Under the pieces are notes generated by a model. The model made no database searches, was not told the origin of the DNA, and saw only the letters and a list, made by a program, of their open reading frames with translations. DNA of 64,000 bases from Desulfovibrio sp. ZJ209 (GTDB lineage: Bacteria > Desulfobacterota > Desulfovibrionia > Desulfovibrionales > Desulfovibrionaceae), in NCBI RefSeq assembly GCF_011039135.1, contig NZ_JAAKEJ010000007.1, positions 1-64,000 on the forward strand, read 5' to 3'. The number at the start of each line of letters is the position of its first letter. The stretch's first letter is position 1. The translations under genes and the position numbers were made by a program. Of this stretch, positions 19,319 to 29,530 are shown piece after piece.

Positions 19319-19493
19319 GGCAACCTCGCGGTTTGCGTGCGTACGCGGCCGCGCGGACGCGGCGGGCGCAGGGCGGCTTGCCCGGGCCTGCGAGGCGCCG
19401 GGCAGTCGCTCTAGAGAACGGCAAAAAACTGTATCAGTTTATGCCGCGCGGCGCAAATAGTGGCCGGCGCCGGGCCGTCCTGAACGCCGCCCC

Positions 19494-19892
19494 CTAGGGA
19501 TGGCACTTGGACTTGGAGCAGCCCGTCAGTTCCTTCTTCAGGTCCGGCTTTTCCTCGGCGACCTTGGTGTGGCAGGCGAGGCAGGTCTGGTGGCGCAGGT
19601 CGGCGCCCTTGTTGTGGACCACGAAGTAGAGGCTCTTTTCGCCCTTCTTGGCGGTGAGGTCGTCATGGCAGCCCGAGGTGGCGCACTTCTGGAAGTTGGC
19701 CTCGCCGTTGACCTTGTGGTGGCAGACCACGCACTCCACCTTGGCGTGGGCCGAATGCGGGAACATGACGGTCTTCTTGGAGCCCTTGAACTCGATGGGG
19801 CCTTCGGGCACCGCCGGCGTGGCCGTGGCGTGGGCGCTCACGGCGCCGAAGGCGCAGAGGGCCAGCACGGCGAGGAAGAGGCTGATCCGCAT
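19494..19892 (-). CDS. Tetraheme cytochrome c3
   Basis: 132 residues with an N-terminal signal peptide (about 22 residues) and four heme sites: CVVCH, CATSGCH, CLACH and CSKSKCH. The two CX4CH sites in positions 2 and 4 are the hallmark of type I cytochrome c3. It shuttles electrons in the periplasm between hydrogenases or formate dehydrogenases and membrane complexes such as the nhc complex encoded at 52249-55745. The second of two ATGs (19892) is chosen because AAGGAG is 6 bases before it. Confidence 0.95.
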   Translation of the reverse strand: MRISLFLAVLALCAFGAVSAHATATPAVPEGPIEFKGSKKTVMFPHSAHAKVECVVCHHKVNGEANFQKCATSGCHDDLTAKKGEKSLYFVVHNKGADLRHQTCLACHTKVAEEKPDLKKELTGCSKSKCHP

Positions 19893-19978
19893 GGGCATCT
19901 CCTTGGGCGCGTCGCGCCGTTTGTGGAAGGCTTTGTTATACTTTTGAGCTGGTGATGCGGCTGTGCTGCATCTGTAAT

Positions 19979-20528
19979 GCCGAAATTATCCGTCAAAAAC
20001 AGCCTTGCTCCAGCCGTTGCGACGAAGGAAGCTACGGATGGAGACAGCAATCAGTTACCCCTGCAGCCCGTCAACCCAGCCGCTGTCGCTATCCGTAAGG
20101 CTCGCAAGCTCGCCAACGGCTAGCGCTTCGGCGCTGGCTGCGTCAGAGAAAAATTTCCTCGGTCGAGTACTTAAGTACACTCCCTTCGGAAATTTTTATC
20201 TTCCTTGCTTCAGCCGTTGCGACGAAGGACGCTACGGATGAAGACAGCGGTTAGTTACCGCGCTGGTCAGCCAACGCTGCCACTGTCGCTATCCGTGCTC
20301 CAGCCGTTGCGACGCAGGAAGCTACGGATGGAGACAGCAGTTAGGTAACGCGGCAATCATTCAACGAAACCGCTGTCGCCATCCGTATGGCTCGCAAGCT
20401 CGCCGACGGCTGGCGCAAGGCTCGCAAGCTCGCCAACGGCTAGCGCGCCAGCGCCGAAAAATCTTATTTTTTAGGATCCTTCCGGCACCAGCACCCGTCT
20501 TCCGCTTCGCTCCAGACGGATCTAAGGA
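19979..20528. repeat. Structured intergenic repeat, copy 1 (with internal triplication)
   Basis: About 550 bases without an ORF, sharing both ends and a central core with 39330-39639. The first 71 bases (from the GCCGAAATTATCC segment) are identical in the two copies. Three ~91-base units lie at 20007-20097, 20207-20296 and 20297-20387. Each is an imperfect palindrome with arms of the type TACGGATGGAGACAGC and GCTGTCGCTATCCGTA. Between units 1 and 2 is a second hairpin (20149-20197) with arms AAAAATTTCC/GGAAATTTTT around the 12-base palindrome GTACTTAAGTAC. A 28-base GGCTCGCAAGCTC segment occurs three times (20099, 20389, 20419). It lies between ilvA and cytochrome c3. Confidence 0.88.
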
Positions 20529-20650
20529 AGATCCGTCAACTGCCCACTATAACATAACCTTGCAGAATAATCGGTTGCTGTGGAAAATCCGGGTGTTAAG
20601 CATAACGGACTCCTCCCGCAAGGTCGAGCGAAAATACGGGGCCTGGCGCA

Positions 20651-22240
<1,590 letters not shown>

Positions 22241-22274
22241 GGTGCCTGCCTTTGCCGGGGGGCGCGTTTGGGTT

Positions 22275-24095
22275 TCAGTTGCGGAAAAGGGGATGATCCG
22301 GGCCCGCACCTTCGTTGAGCAGGGCCTGCCGCGCGAAGAGGCGCGGCGCGGGGCGCGTTACGCTGTCGAAATCGGCGTGCGGCTCGAGGCCCGGCACGAG
22401 GACGCGCACCACGGGGATGCCGAGGTCGGCCCGGGTGAGCTCCACAAAAAATATCTCGCGGCCATGGGCCGCGAGCACGGCCTCGAGCAGGGCGAGGCCG
22501 GCTTTCGGCGTGGGGAGGCTCCAGTCCGGCAGTTCCTCGAGCGCGCGGGTGCCAAGCCCGGCGAGCCCGGGGCCCGAGGCCACGCCGTGGGGCGCGGGCG
22601 TGGCCCAGGAATAGGGCCACGGCGTCTCCGTGAGCGCCGAGAGCGCGGCCTGCGCCCCGGAAAGGCCCGCGCCGGTGGCCGTGGCCACGCGGCCGTCGCG
22701 CGCGGTCACGAAAGCGCGGTACACCGGGATGCCGAACTCGCTGGTGATGTCCTGGAATTGCACGCGGATGCCGCGCGCCGCATAGTCGTCTAGCAAACCC
22801 TGCAGGCGCGGGTCGCGGCTTTGGAGGGTGAAGCAGGCGTGGCGGCAGAAGGGTGTGGTGGCGTCGGCGTCGCGCTCAATGACCTCCATGAGCGCGGACA
22901 GGCGGGCCTCCTCAAGGCTGTTGCCCGAGGCGAGCCCCGTGGAGCCCGGGGAGGCGCCGAGCCTCGGCTCGTCCGCATTGCAGAAGAGGAGCACGTTTTG
23001 CAGCGGCACCAGCGCTTCGCCGGCTGCCCCCCGCGCCTCGACCCAGTGGAGCGGGGCGCCCGCGAGGCGGTCGCCGGCGGGACCGGGCAGGAGGGGGCGG
23101 AGGCCGGCCGGCGTGAGTTCCGCAGCTGTGGCCCGCCTGAGCGGGAGCGGCGGGAGCCTGCCGAGCACTTCGCCGTGGCCGTGCGCGCCCCCGGGCCCCA
23201 GGGAGGCGTAGGCGCTGGCGCGCTCGGCCACTTCCATGACGCAGGAGGCGCGGGCGCCGGCGAGGCTCAGGCCGCGTCCATAGGCCGTTGCCGTGCCGCG
23301 CAGCCTGTGGGCGTGGCGCCCGTTGCGCACGGTCACGTCCACCTGCCAGTCGCGCAAGAGCGCGATGGGCGAAAGCGAGGCCTCGTGGCGCATTTCAAGG
23401 CCGGCAAAAACGCCCGCGCGTTCCAGCGCGTTCACGGCGCGTTCATAGGTCTCCTGCGCGGGGGGGCGGCCGCCTTCGGGCCAGTCCCGCGCGGCGAGGC
23501 GGGCATGCGTGGCCGCGAGAATGTCGGCCGCGTCCTTGCGCGTCACTTCCGCCATGGCGCGGGCCAGCGCGGGGGCGGCATGCGGCAGCGGGATGTCGCT
23601 TTCCTCCAGCCGGGGCAAGGGGCGGTGGCCGGTCATGTTGGCGAGGAAGAGCTCGCCCCAGGCGAGCGCGGCCTCCCGGTCGTCCCTCGCGGCGGCCGCG
23701 AGGCGCAGGCCGGAAGCGGCCTCTGCCGGCGGGGCGGCATGGGCGCGCAGGGCGTCGAGCGTGGCGGCGAGCGCGGCCTGGGCCTCGGGGAAGAGCAGGG
23801 CGCATTCGAGGAGCAGGGCGGCGAGCGCCGGGCGGGGCTTGGGCGCAAGGCAGCTTTCGGCGAGGGCGGTCAGGCGCGCGTTGTCCTGCGCGCCCAGGAG
23901 GCGCAGCAGGTGCTCGTGGAGAAAGTCGTCGAGGGGCGCGGCCTCAAAGGCGGCGAGCGCCGCGTCGAGCGGGAGCGGGGGAGACGGCTCGCAGGAAAAA
24001 TAGCCCGTGGAGCCGACGGTCTGGGCGTGGGCGTAAGCGTATTCGCGCAGGGGCGCTGGGGCGTCCGTGTCGGGCGTGGGGGCGTCGGGGGTCAT
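22275..24095 (-). CDS. YcaO-domain protein with long N-terminal extension
   Basis: 606 residues. The C-terminal ~360 residues form a YcaO domain: GRGLSLAGARASCVMEVAERASA (273-295) and GLASGNSLEEARLSALMEVIERDAD (387-411) supply the Mg-ATP binding glutamates. YcaO enzymes activate peptide backbone amides for thiazole/oxazole or thioamide formation; E. coli YcaO is linked to ribosomal protein S12 methylthiolation. The N-terminal ~230 residues are alanine/leucine-rich helices like TPR repeats. No precursor peptide or TfuA gene is nearby. The adjacent genes encode S9 and L13, which hints at a translation-related target. No obvious Shine-Dalgarno sequence precedes the ATG. Confidence 0.85.
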   Translation of the reverse strand: MTPDAPTPDTDAPAPLREYAYAHAQTVGSTGYFSCEPSPPLPLDAALAAFEAAPLDDFLHEHLLRLLGAQDNARLTALAESCLAPKPRPALAALLLECALLFPEAQAALAATLDALRAHAAPPAEAASGLRLAAAARDDREAALAWGELFLANMTGHRPLPRLEESDIPLPHAAPALARAMAEVTRKDAADILAATHARLAARDWPEGGRPPAQETYERAVNALERAGVFAGLEMRHEASLSPIALLRDWQVDVTVRNGRHAHRLRGTATAYGRGLSLAGARASCVMEVAERASAYASLGPGGAHGHGEVLGRLPPLPLRRATAAELTPAGLRPLLPGPAGDRLAGAPLHWVEARGAAGEALVPLQNVLLFCNADEPRLGASPGSTGLASGNSLEEARLSALMEVIERDADATTPFCRHACFTLQSRDPRLQGLLDDYAARGIRVQFQDITSEFGIPVYRAFVTARDGRVATATGAGLSGAQAALSALTETPWPYSWATPAPHGVASGPGLAGLGTRALEELPDWSLPTPKAGLALLEAVLAAHGREIFFVELTRADLGIPVVRVLVPGLEPHADFDSVTRPAPRLFARQALLNEGAGPDHPLFRN

Positions 24096-24128
24096 GCGGG
24101 TGCGAAGGAAGAAGGGGAGGGGAAGCCG

Positions 24129-24176
24129 CGCGGCCAGCCACCCGCATCCTCGAAAGGACGCGGGCGGCTGGCCGCA
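24129..24176 (-). terminator. Strong hairpin downstream of rpsI
   Basis: Arms GCGGCCAGCC (24130-24139) and GGCTGGCCGC (24166-24175), with a further inner stem. There is no T-run, so it may be a partial terminator or mRNA stabiliser between rpsI and the YcaO gene. Confidence 0.5.
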
Positions 24177-24224
24177 TGCCGGGCCCGGCCGGGGGAAGTG
24201 CCCCGCATGCCGGAAAAGCCCGGA

Positions 24225-24617
24225 TCAGCGCTTCGAATACTGGTAGCGGGCGCGGGCGGCGCGCAGGCCGTACTTTTTGCGCTCCTTCTTGCGCGCGTCG
24301 CGCGTGAGGAAGCCGGCCTTCTTGAGCACCGGGCGCAAGCCCGGGTTAACCAAAAGCAGGGCGCGGGAGATGCCGTGGCGCACGGCCTCGGCCTGGCCGC
24401 TCACGCCGCCGCCGGCCACATTGACGCGCACATCCACCTTGTCGGCCACCTTGCACAGGGTGAGCGGCTGGCGGATGATCATCTGGAGGGTCTTGCGCGG
24501 GAAATACTCCTCATAGGGACGGCCGTTGACCAGGATGCCGCCCGAACCGGCATAGATGCGGGTGCGGGCCGTGGCGGTCTTGCGGCGCCCGGTGCCGTAT
24601 TCAAATTTGTCGCTCAT
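24225..24617 (-). CDS. rpsI: 30S ribosomal protein S9
   Basis: 130 residues with the conserved start ([15 protein letters not shown]), [20 protein letters not shown] in the middle and the C-terminal [16 protein letters not shown] tail that reaches the P-site tRNA. AAGGAG lies 9 bases before the ATG. It follows rplM by 20 bases, the usual L13-S9 operon. Confidence 0.97.
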   Translation of the reverse strand: MSDKFEYGTGRRKTATARTRIYAGSGGILVNGRPYEEYFPRKTLQMIIRQPLTLCKVADKVDVRVNVAGGGVSGQAEAVRHGISRALLLVNPGLRPVLKKAGFLTRDARKKERKKYGLRAARARYQYSKR

Positions 24618-24637
24618 GGCATGCGCTCCTTGCGGGG

Positions 24638-25072
24638 TCAGTAGGGCAGGGTCAGGGGCTGGGGCTTCTGGGCCTTGTAGGGATGCTCGGGGCCGACGCA
24701 GACCTTGAGCTTTTTCAGCATGTGGCGCCCCAGGCGGTTCTTGGGCAGCATGCCGCGCACGGCGAGGGTGATCACCCTCTTGGGATGGGTGGCCAGCATG
24801 TCGGCGAGGCTGGTGGTCTTGAGGCTGCCCACCCAGCCGGAATGGCGGTAATATTTCTTTTCTTCGAGCTTCTTGCCCGTGACGCGGATCTTCTCGCAGT
24901 TGATGACCACGATGAAGTCGCCGTTATCCATGTGCGGGGAATATTCGGGCTTGTACTTGCCGCGCAGGCGGTTGGCTATCTGGCTCGCAAAGCGGCCGAG
25001 CACCTGGTCGGCGGCATCGACCACGAACCACTGGCGGTCGATGTCCTTGGGCGTGAGGGTAAAGGTCTTCAT
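24638..25072 (-). CDS. rplM: 50S ribosomal protein L13
   Basis: 144 residues from the ATG at 25072 with GAGGAG before it; the frame extends upstream without family-like sequence. Hallmarks: [31 protein letters not shown] and [21 protein letters not shown]. Typical length for L13. First gene of the rplM-rpsI operon. Confidence 0.97.
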   Translation of the reverse strand: MKTFTLTPKDIDRQWFVVDAADQVLGRFASQIANRLRGKYKPEYSPHMDNGDFIVVINCEKIRVTGKKLEEKKYYRHSGWVGSLKTTSLADMLATHPKRVITLAVRGMLPKNRLGRHMLKKLKVCVGPEHPYKAQKPQPLTLPY

Positions 25073-25209
25073 GGGAGAAACTCCTCGGTGGATTGCAGCC
25101 TTGGGGGCGGCCCTCGCACCTGCGCGGGAAATGTGGCGCCGCCGCCGGGCCAACGGGGAAGACCTGGCGGAGCGAAAAAGTGCGCGCTGCGTGATGCCGC
25201 AAGGCGGTC

Positions 25210-25238
25210 TTGATACGCCGGCGCGCCTTTCCTGTCAA
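25210..25238 (-). promoter_or_regulatory. Promoter for rplM-rpsI
   Basis: On the minus strand: TTGACA, a 17-base spacer, TATCAA. It lies about 140 bases upstream of the rplM ATG in the divergent rplM/bfr region. Confidence 0.6.
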
Positions 25239-25268
25239 GGGGGAGGCGGCTCGTCACGCCGCATCGGC

Positions 25269-25297
25269 TTGACAAGCCCTTTTTGGCGCGGTTAGGC
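25269..25297 (+). promoter_or_regulatory. Possible promoter for bfr
   Basis: A perfect -35 TTGACA with a 17-base spacer to TTAGGC (weak -10), about 70 bases before the bfr start. No obvious Fur or PerR box was recognised in the 290-base divergent region. Confidence 0.42.
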
Positions 25298-25363
25298 TCT
25301 TTTCGACACGGGCCGGTGCGGCTCGGCGAACGTGAACTTCCTCCAAACCGCAAGGAGCGGACA

Positions 25364-25900
25364 ATGGCGAAAATCGACCCCAACACCAAGAAGGTCATCG
25401 ACGCCCTCAACAAGGCGCGCAGAATGGAGATGCAGGCCATCCACCAGTACATGATCCAGCACTACATCCTGAGCGACCTCGATTACGGCCAGCTCGGCGC
25501 CTATGTGAAGCTCATCTCCGTGGACGAGATGCGCCACGCCCAGCGCTTCGCCGAGCGCATCGACGCCCTGGGGGGCGCCCCCGCCTGTGACATGGACGGC
25601 TCCATCGTGCAGGGCCAGGGCATCAAGGACATCTTCCCCTACGACATCAACCTCGAAACCAACACCATCAAGACCTACAACGATCTCGCGGAGATCTGCC
25701 ACAAGGCGGGCGACAGCACGAGCGCGGGCCTCTTCCATTCCGTCATCTCTGAAGAAGAGATCCACCTCTCCTACTACAAGGAGACCGCCGGACATATCGC
25801 CACCCTGGGCGATGTGTTCCTCGCCAAGTACGTCGCCACCTCCAAGCACACGGGACCCATCAAGAGCTTTGTGAAGGTGATGGAGAAGGAAGATTTCTAG
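25364..25900 (+). CDS. bfr: Bacterioferritin
   Basis: 178 residues, AAGGAG before the ATG. Four-helix ferritin fold with diiron ligands E22, E55/H58, E110 and E132/H134 and a heme-ligand methionine at 56 (DEMRHAQ). The Desulfovibrio protein of this type is known to bind iron-coproporphyrin III. It stores iron and detoxifies ferrous iron and oxygen. Divergent from rplM with its own promoter; followed by a hairpin and then cstA. Confidence 0.93.
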   Translation: MAKIDPNTKKVIDALNKARRMEMQAIHQYMIQHYILSDLDYGQLGAYVKLISVDEMRHAQRFAERIDALGGAPACDMDGSIVQGQGIKDIFPYDINLETNTIKTYNDLAEICHKAGDSTSAGLFHSVISEEEIHLSYYKETAGHIATLGDVFLAKYVATSKHTGPIKSFVKVMEKEDF

Positions 25901-25924
25901 CCGCCCGCTAGCGGACGGGTCAGG

Positions 25925-25958
25925 AACGCCGGGCGGCTTGGGGCTGCCCGGCGTTTTG
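25925..25958 (+). terminator. Intrinsic terminator after bfr
   Basis: Arms AACGCCGGGC (25925-25934) and GCCCGGCGTT (25946-25955), then TTTTGG. It probably separates bfr from cstA. Confidence 0.65.
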
Positions 25959-25976
25959 GTGTTGGAGGAGTGAACC

Positions 25977-27806
25977 ATGGACGCCCTCAACGGTCTCAAT
26001 GCCGCAACGGTCATTTTTGTCGCGCTTCTGGTCTTTGCCATCGGCTACCGTTTTTACGGCCTTTTTCTCGCGCAGAAGGTGCTGAACCTCAATGACGCGC
26101 GCCAGACCCCGGCCGTGCGCTTCGCCGACGGGCACGACTATGTGAAAACGAACAAGTATGTGCTTTTCGGGCACCATTTCGCCGCCATCGCCGCCGCCGG
26201 CCCCCTGCTCGGGCCGGTGCTCGCCGCGCAGTACGGTTATATGCCGGGCTTGCTCTGGATCCTCATCGGCTGCGTGCTCGCCGGCGGCGTGCATGACCTC
26301 GTGGTGCTCTTCTGCTCGGTGAGGCACAAGGGCCTGAGCCTCGCCTACATCGCCTCCAAGGAGATCGACCCCGCCACCGGCACCGTGACCGCGTGGTCCG
26401 TGCTCGCCATCCTGCTGCTCACGTTGGCCGGCCTGTGCATCGCCGTGGTCAACGCCATGCACAACAGCCTCTGGTCGACCTATACCGTGGCCGCGACGTT
26501 GCCCATCGCCGTCATCATGGGCCTGTACATGAAGTTCTCCAAAAACGGCGGGGTGTGGGGCGCGTCCGTCATCGGCGTCATCCTGCTCTTCCTCTGCATC
26601 CTCACCGGGCCGTGGGTGACGGCGCATCCCGAGTATTTCGGCTGGCTCGACATCGACAAGGAGCCGCTTTCCATCCTGCTCCCGGTCTACGGCTTTTTCG
26701 CGTCCGTGCTGCCGGTGTGGCTGCTGCTCCTGCCGCGCGACTATCTCTCCACCTTCCTGAAGGTGGGCACCATCCTCGGCCTCGCCGTGGGCATCCTCTG
26801 GGTGATGCCGGACTTCAACATGCCCGCCTTCACGCGCTTTGACGCGGGCGGCGGCCCCATCGTGGCCGGGCCGGTCATCCCCTTCATCTTCATCACCATC
26901 GCCTGCGGCGCGCTCTCCGGCTTCCACGCCACCATCGGCACGGGCACCACGCCCAAGATGATCGGCACCGAGCACGACGTGCTCTTCGTGGGCTACGGGG
27001 CCATGCTGCTCGAGGGCTTCGTGGCCATCATGGCCCTCATCGCGGCCTGCGTGCTCGTGCCGGCCGACTATTTCGCCATCAATTCCCCGGCCGAGGCCTA
27101 TGAGGAGCTTGGCATGCACGTGAGCGAGCTGCCCGCGCTCGAGGCCGAGGTGCAGGAGCAGCTCATGCACCGGCCCGGCGGCTCGGTCTCCCTCGCCGTG
27201 GGCATGGCGCACATCTTTTCGCAGATCCCGTTCATGAAGCACCTCATGGCCTACTGGTACCATTTCGCCATCATGTTTGAGGCCGTCTTCATCCTCTCGG
27301 CTGTGGACGCGGGCACGCGCGTGGGCCGCTTCTTCCTGCAGGAGATGATGGGCAAGATCTGGCCCAGGTGGGGCGATGTGGAATGGGTGCCGGGCATCAT
27401 CGCCACGAGCCTGATCTTCACCTGCGCCTGGGGCTACCTCGTCTATACGGGCAATATCAGCAATATCTGGCCGCTCTTCGGCATCAGCAACCAGTTGCTC
27501 GCCTCGGTGACGTTGCTCATCGGAACGACCGTGCTTTTGCGCATGAACCGCCACAAGTACGCGCTGCTCACGGGCATCCCGGGCGTCTTCATGACCGTCA
27601 TCACCTTCTGGGCCGGCGTGTGGCTCATCCTGTACCAGTACATGCCGCAGGGGCAGTATTTGCTCGTCTTCCTGAGCCTCTTTGTCATGGTGATGATGGC
27701 CGTGGTCATCTGGGGCACCGTGCGCCGCTGGATCGTGCTCATGCGCGAAAATACCGTGGTGCATGACCAGTACGGCGAGGAATTCAAGGAGATCGTGCCG
27801 GAATAG
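25977..27806 (+). CDS. cstA: Carbon starvation protein CstA family transporter
   Basis: 609 residues with about 15 hydrophobic segments. Conserved CstA stretches: NDARQTPAVRFADGHDYVKTNK, FGHHFAAIAAAGPLLGPVLAAQYG near the N-terminus, GALSGFHATIGTGTTPKMI, and FEAVFILSAVDAGTRVGRFFLQE. The family takes up peptides or pyruvate. GGAGGAG is 6-12 bases upstream. The small gene at 27856 follows by 49 bases and is probably cotranscribed up to the terminator at 28125. Confidence 0.94.
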   Translation: MDALNGLNAATVIFVALLVFAIGYRFYGLFLAQKVLNLNDARQTPAVRFADGHDYVKTNKYVLFGHHFAAIAAAGPLLGPVLAAQYGYMPGLLWILIGCVLAGGVHDLVVLFCSVRHKGLSLAYIASKEIDPATGTVTAWSVLAILLLTLAGLCIAVVNAMHNSLWSTYTVAATLPIAVIMGLYMKFSKNGGVWGASVIGVILLFLCILTGPWVTAHPEYFGWLDIDKEPLSILLPVYGFFASVLPVWLLLLPRDYLSTFLKVGTILGLAVGILWVMPDFNMPAFTRFDAGGGPIVAGPVIPFIFITIACGALSGFHATIGTGTTPKMIGTEHDVLFVGYGAMLLEGFVAIMALIAACVLVPADYFAINSPAEAYEELGMHVSELPALEAEVQEQLMHRPGGSVSLAVGMAHIFSQIPFMKHLMAYWYHFAIMFEAVFILSAVDAGTRVGRFFLQEMMGKIWPRWGDVEWVPGIIATSLIFTCAWGYLVYTGNISNIWPLFGISNQLLASVTLLIGTTVLLRMNRHKYALLTGIPGVFMTVITFWAGVWLILYQYMPQGQYLLVFLSLFVMVMMAVVIWGTVRRWIVLMRENTVVHDQYGEEFKEIVPE

Positions 27807-27855
27807 GCGCGAAACGCACAGGGAGCGCCCTCCCTGAAACCTCTGGAGGAGACAC

Positions 27856-28053
27856 ATGGCAAACCAGGACGCAAAGTATTTCAACTGCTCGGAACAGCAT
27901 GAGCTGGATCACGTCAGCGCCAAGTATGAAGACAAGGAAAAGGTCAAGGAATTCATCAAGGCGAAGTGCAAGGACAAGACCATTCACTACTGGACGCAGG
28001 AAAAGCTGGCCGCGTACCTTCAGGAAAACGGCTTCAAGCTGAAGGCGAAATAG
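27856..28053 (+). CDS. Small charged protein downstream of cstA
   Basis: 65 residues, with CTGGAGGAG before the ATG. Lysine-rich, soluble, no membrane segment: MANQDAKYFNCSEQHELDHV, then YWTQEKLAAYLQENGF. It holds two cysteines (NCSEQ, AKCKD). Not recognised; position suggests an accessory protein of the CstA transporter. A strong terminator follows. Confidence 0.75.
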   Translation: MANQDAKYFNCSEQHELDHVSAKYEDKEKVKEFIKAKCKDKTIHYWTQEKLAAYLQENGFKLKAK

Positions 28054-28087
28054 GGGCCAGCCTTTCGCCCGCATGATTCCATCTGGT

Positions 28088-28156
28088 GCGGGCGTTGCCG
28101 GGACTTCGGTGACGCCCGCGAAAAGACGCCGGGGAACGTTTCGCCGGCGTCTTTTT
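28088..28156 (+). terminator. Double hairpin terminator after the cstA operon
   Basis: Hairpin 28088-28119 (GCGGGCGT/ACGCCCGC), then 28125-28151 (GACGCCGG/CCGGCGTC) followed by TTTTT at 28152-28156. The second is a textbook intrinsic terminator. Confidence 0.85.
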
Positions 28157-28379
28157 CGTGTGCAGCGGCGGCGCGGGGCGCTGGCCTCATCAGGCAGGAA
28201 GGCCGCCGGGGCGTGCGCCAGCGGCGGCCTTGGGAGGGAAGGGGCCGGGATGTGTCAGAAGGAATACCCGAAAACGAGCATGGCCTTCCACAGATCCTGC
28301 CGGGAAAACGGGGTGTTGTGCCTTGCGGCCTTGTTCCGGCTGTTGTGCGTGGGCTTGACAGCATGCCCCAAATGCCACA

Positions 28380-28414
28380 GGGAACTGCGTGGACATTTTA
28401 CCCGCGCAGTTCCC
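28380..28414 (+). promoter_or_regulatory. Perfect inverted repeat upstream of the orphan gene at 28436
   Basis: Arms GGGAACTGCG (28380-28389) and CGCAGTTCCC (28405-28414) with a 15-base spacer, 21 bases before the ATG. It could be an operator or a leader hairpin. A TTGACA lies at 28355-28360 without a good -10. The rest of 28157-28435 shows no gene. Confidence 0.45.
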
Positions 28415-28435
28415 TGCCGCCGTTAAAGGGGGATC

Positions 28436-29419
28436 ATGTACAGCAAGAAAGTCCTGCTGGAAGCACTGGCGCAGCCCCCGGACGCCGGGGCAAAGTGGGC
28501 CTGTTTTCCTGCCGTGCCCAGGCAGGGCGGCGCGCTCAGGGTGTGGGCCCTCCCGGAAAAGCTCAAGCTGTTGCGCCTGCTCGGGCTTGAATATGCCGTG
28601 CATAAAAAGAAAAAAGCTCCGGCCCTGACCCATGCCGGGGTGCGGGGCCTGCTCGTGGAGGAGGTTCCCGCCGGGGCAGGCCGGAGCTGCCCCCCTGGGG
28701 GCGCTTCGCTTCACCCCGCCGGCCCGGCCGCAGGCGCAAGCCCGCGGGTCATGGTCGGCGCACGCGAGTGCCGCCTCGGCCTTTCCAATGGGCTTGCCGC
28801 CGATATCGATCTCCAGGCCTGGCTCGATGGGCTCCTGAACATCGCGTGCCCCACACCACTCTCCCCCGCCTTCCCGGCCCGGTTGCGCGAGCTGTGCGGC
28901 GCCTGTTGCGCGGGACACGCGACGGGCGGCGGCCCTGTTTCCTGCGAGGCCGGCGCCCGGCTTGTCCGCTATCAGCGCACCCTAAAGGAAAGCGGGCAAC
29001 CAGCCAGCATGGCATCCGCCGCCGAAAAGGCGACCGGGGATGCGGGAGCGGCGCCGGTATTCTCGCTCAGCCTGCATTTTGCGCAGGTCGAACCCGCCTA
29101 TGCGCTGGCCTTGGTCCATATGGAGCTCGGCGGGCAGGCGGGGCACGGTGCTGCGGCGAAATGGCTGCACGAATTCGCTGCCGAAACGTCCTTGCTGGTT
29201 TTTCTGGAGGAGCGCTTGCGCAGTTTTTTGCATGACAGGGGCCCGCGCCTGCTGCCTGAAGAAGACCCGCTTGGCGAGATGGAAAACCTGCTGGCCCAGG
29301 GCCGGGGGGAGGAGCGGCAGGCCTGCTCCTTCCAGGATGTGGTGGCGGGCGCGGCATTTCTTGACATGGCGCGGGAGCAGGAGCGCGCCGCCGAACGCTG
29401 GCGCAACATCATGCGCTAA
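28436..29419 (+). CDS. Hypothetical protein, orphan
   Basis: 327 residues with AAAGGGGGA before the ATG. No signal peptide or membrane segment. The N-terminal third begins MYSKKVLLEALAQPP and contains a VWALPEKLKLLRLLGLEYAV helix pair. Several cysteines lie in the middle (LRELCGACCAGH). The C-terminal third is helical (LALVHMELGGQAGHGAAAKWLHEFAAE...). I recognise no family. It has its own upstream inverted repeat and a terminator after it, so it is monocistronic. Confidence 0.62.
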   Translation: MYSKKVLLEALAQPPDAGAKWACFPAVPRQGGALRVWALPEKLKLLRLLGLEYAVHKKKKAPALTHAGVRGLLVEEVPAGAGRSCPPGGASLHPAGPAAGASPRVMVGARECRLGLSNGLAADIDLQAWLDGLLNIACPTPLSPAFPARLRELCGACCAGHATGGGPVSCEAGARLVRYQRTLKESGQPASMASAAEKATGDAGAAPVFSLSLHFAQVEPAYALALVHMELGGQAGHGAAAKWLHEFAAETSLLVFLEERLRSFLHDRGPRLLPEEDPLGEMENLLAQGRGEERQACSFQDVVAGAAFLDMAREQERAAERWRNIMR

Positions 29420-29465
29420 CCCGGCCGCGCCCCGGCGGGGCAAGGCGACATGGCGCCCTGCACGG

Positions 29466-29500
29466 AAAAACGCCGGTGATGCGGTTCACCGGCGTTTTTT
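29466..29500. terminator. Intrinsic terminator shared by convergent genes
   Basis: Arms AACGCCGGTGA (29469-29479) and TCACCGGCGTT (29486-29496) with T-run on the right and A-run on the left, so it can serve the orphan gene (+) and the GIY-YIG gene (-). Confidence 0.82.
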
Positions 29501-29530
29501 CATGCGGGAGCCCGTGCGCCCTGTCGTGTT

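Noticed and set aside
17445-19460. 671-codon plus-strand ORF opposite the acidic protein
   Set aside because: Ser/Ala/Gly-rich shadow of the GC-rich minus-strand gene, no ribosome-binding site and no family pattern; the minus frame has structured N- and C-termini.
20007-20446. Possible CRISPR array from the tandem repeated units
   Set aside because: Units are about 91 bases and palindromic, spacing is irregular, the sequences between them are partly repeated too, and no cas genes are in the window.
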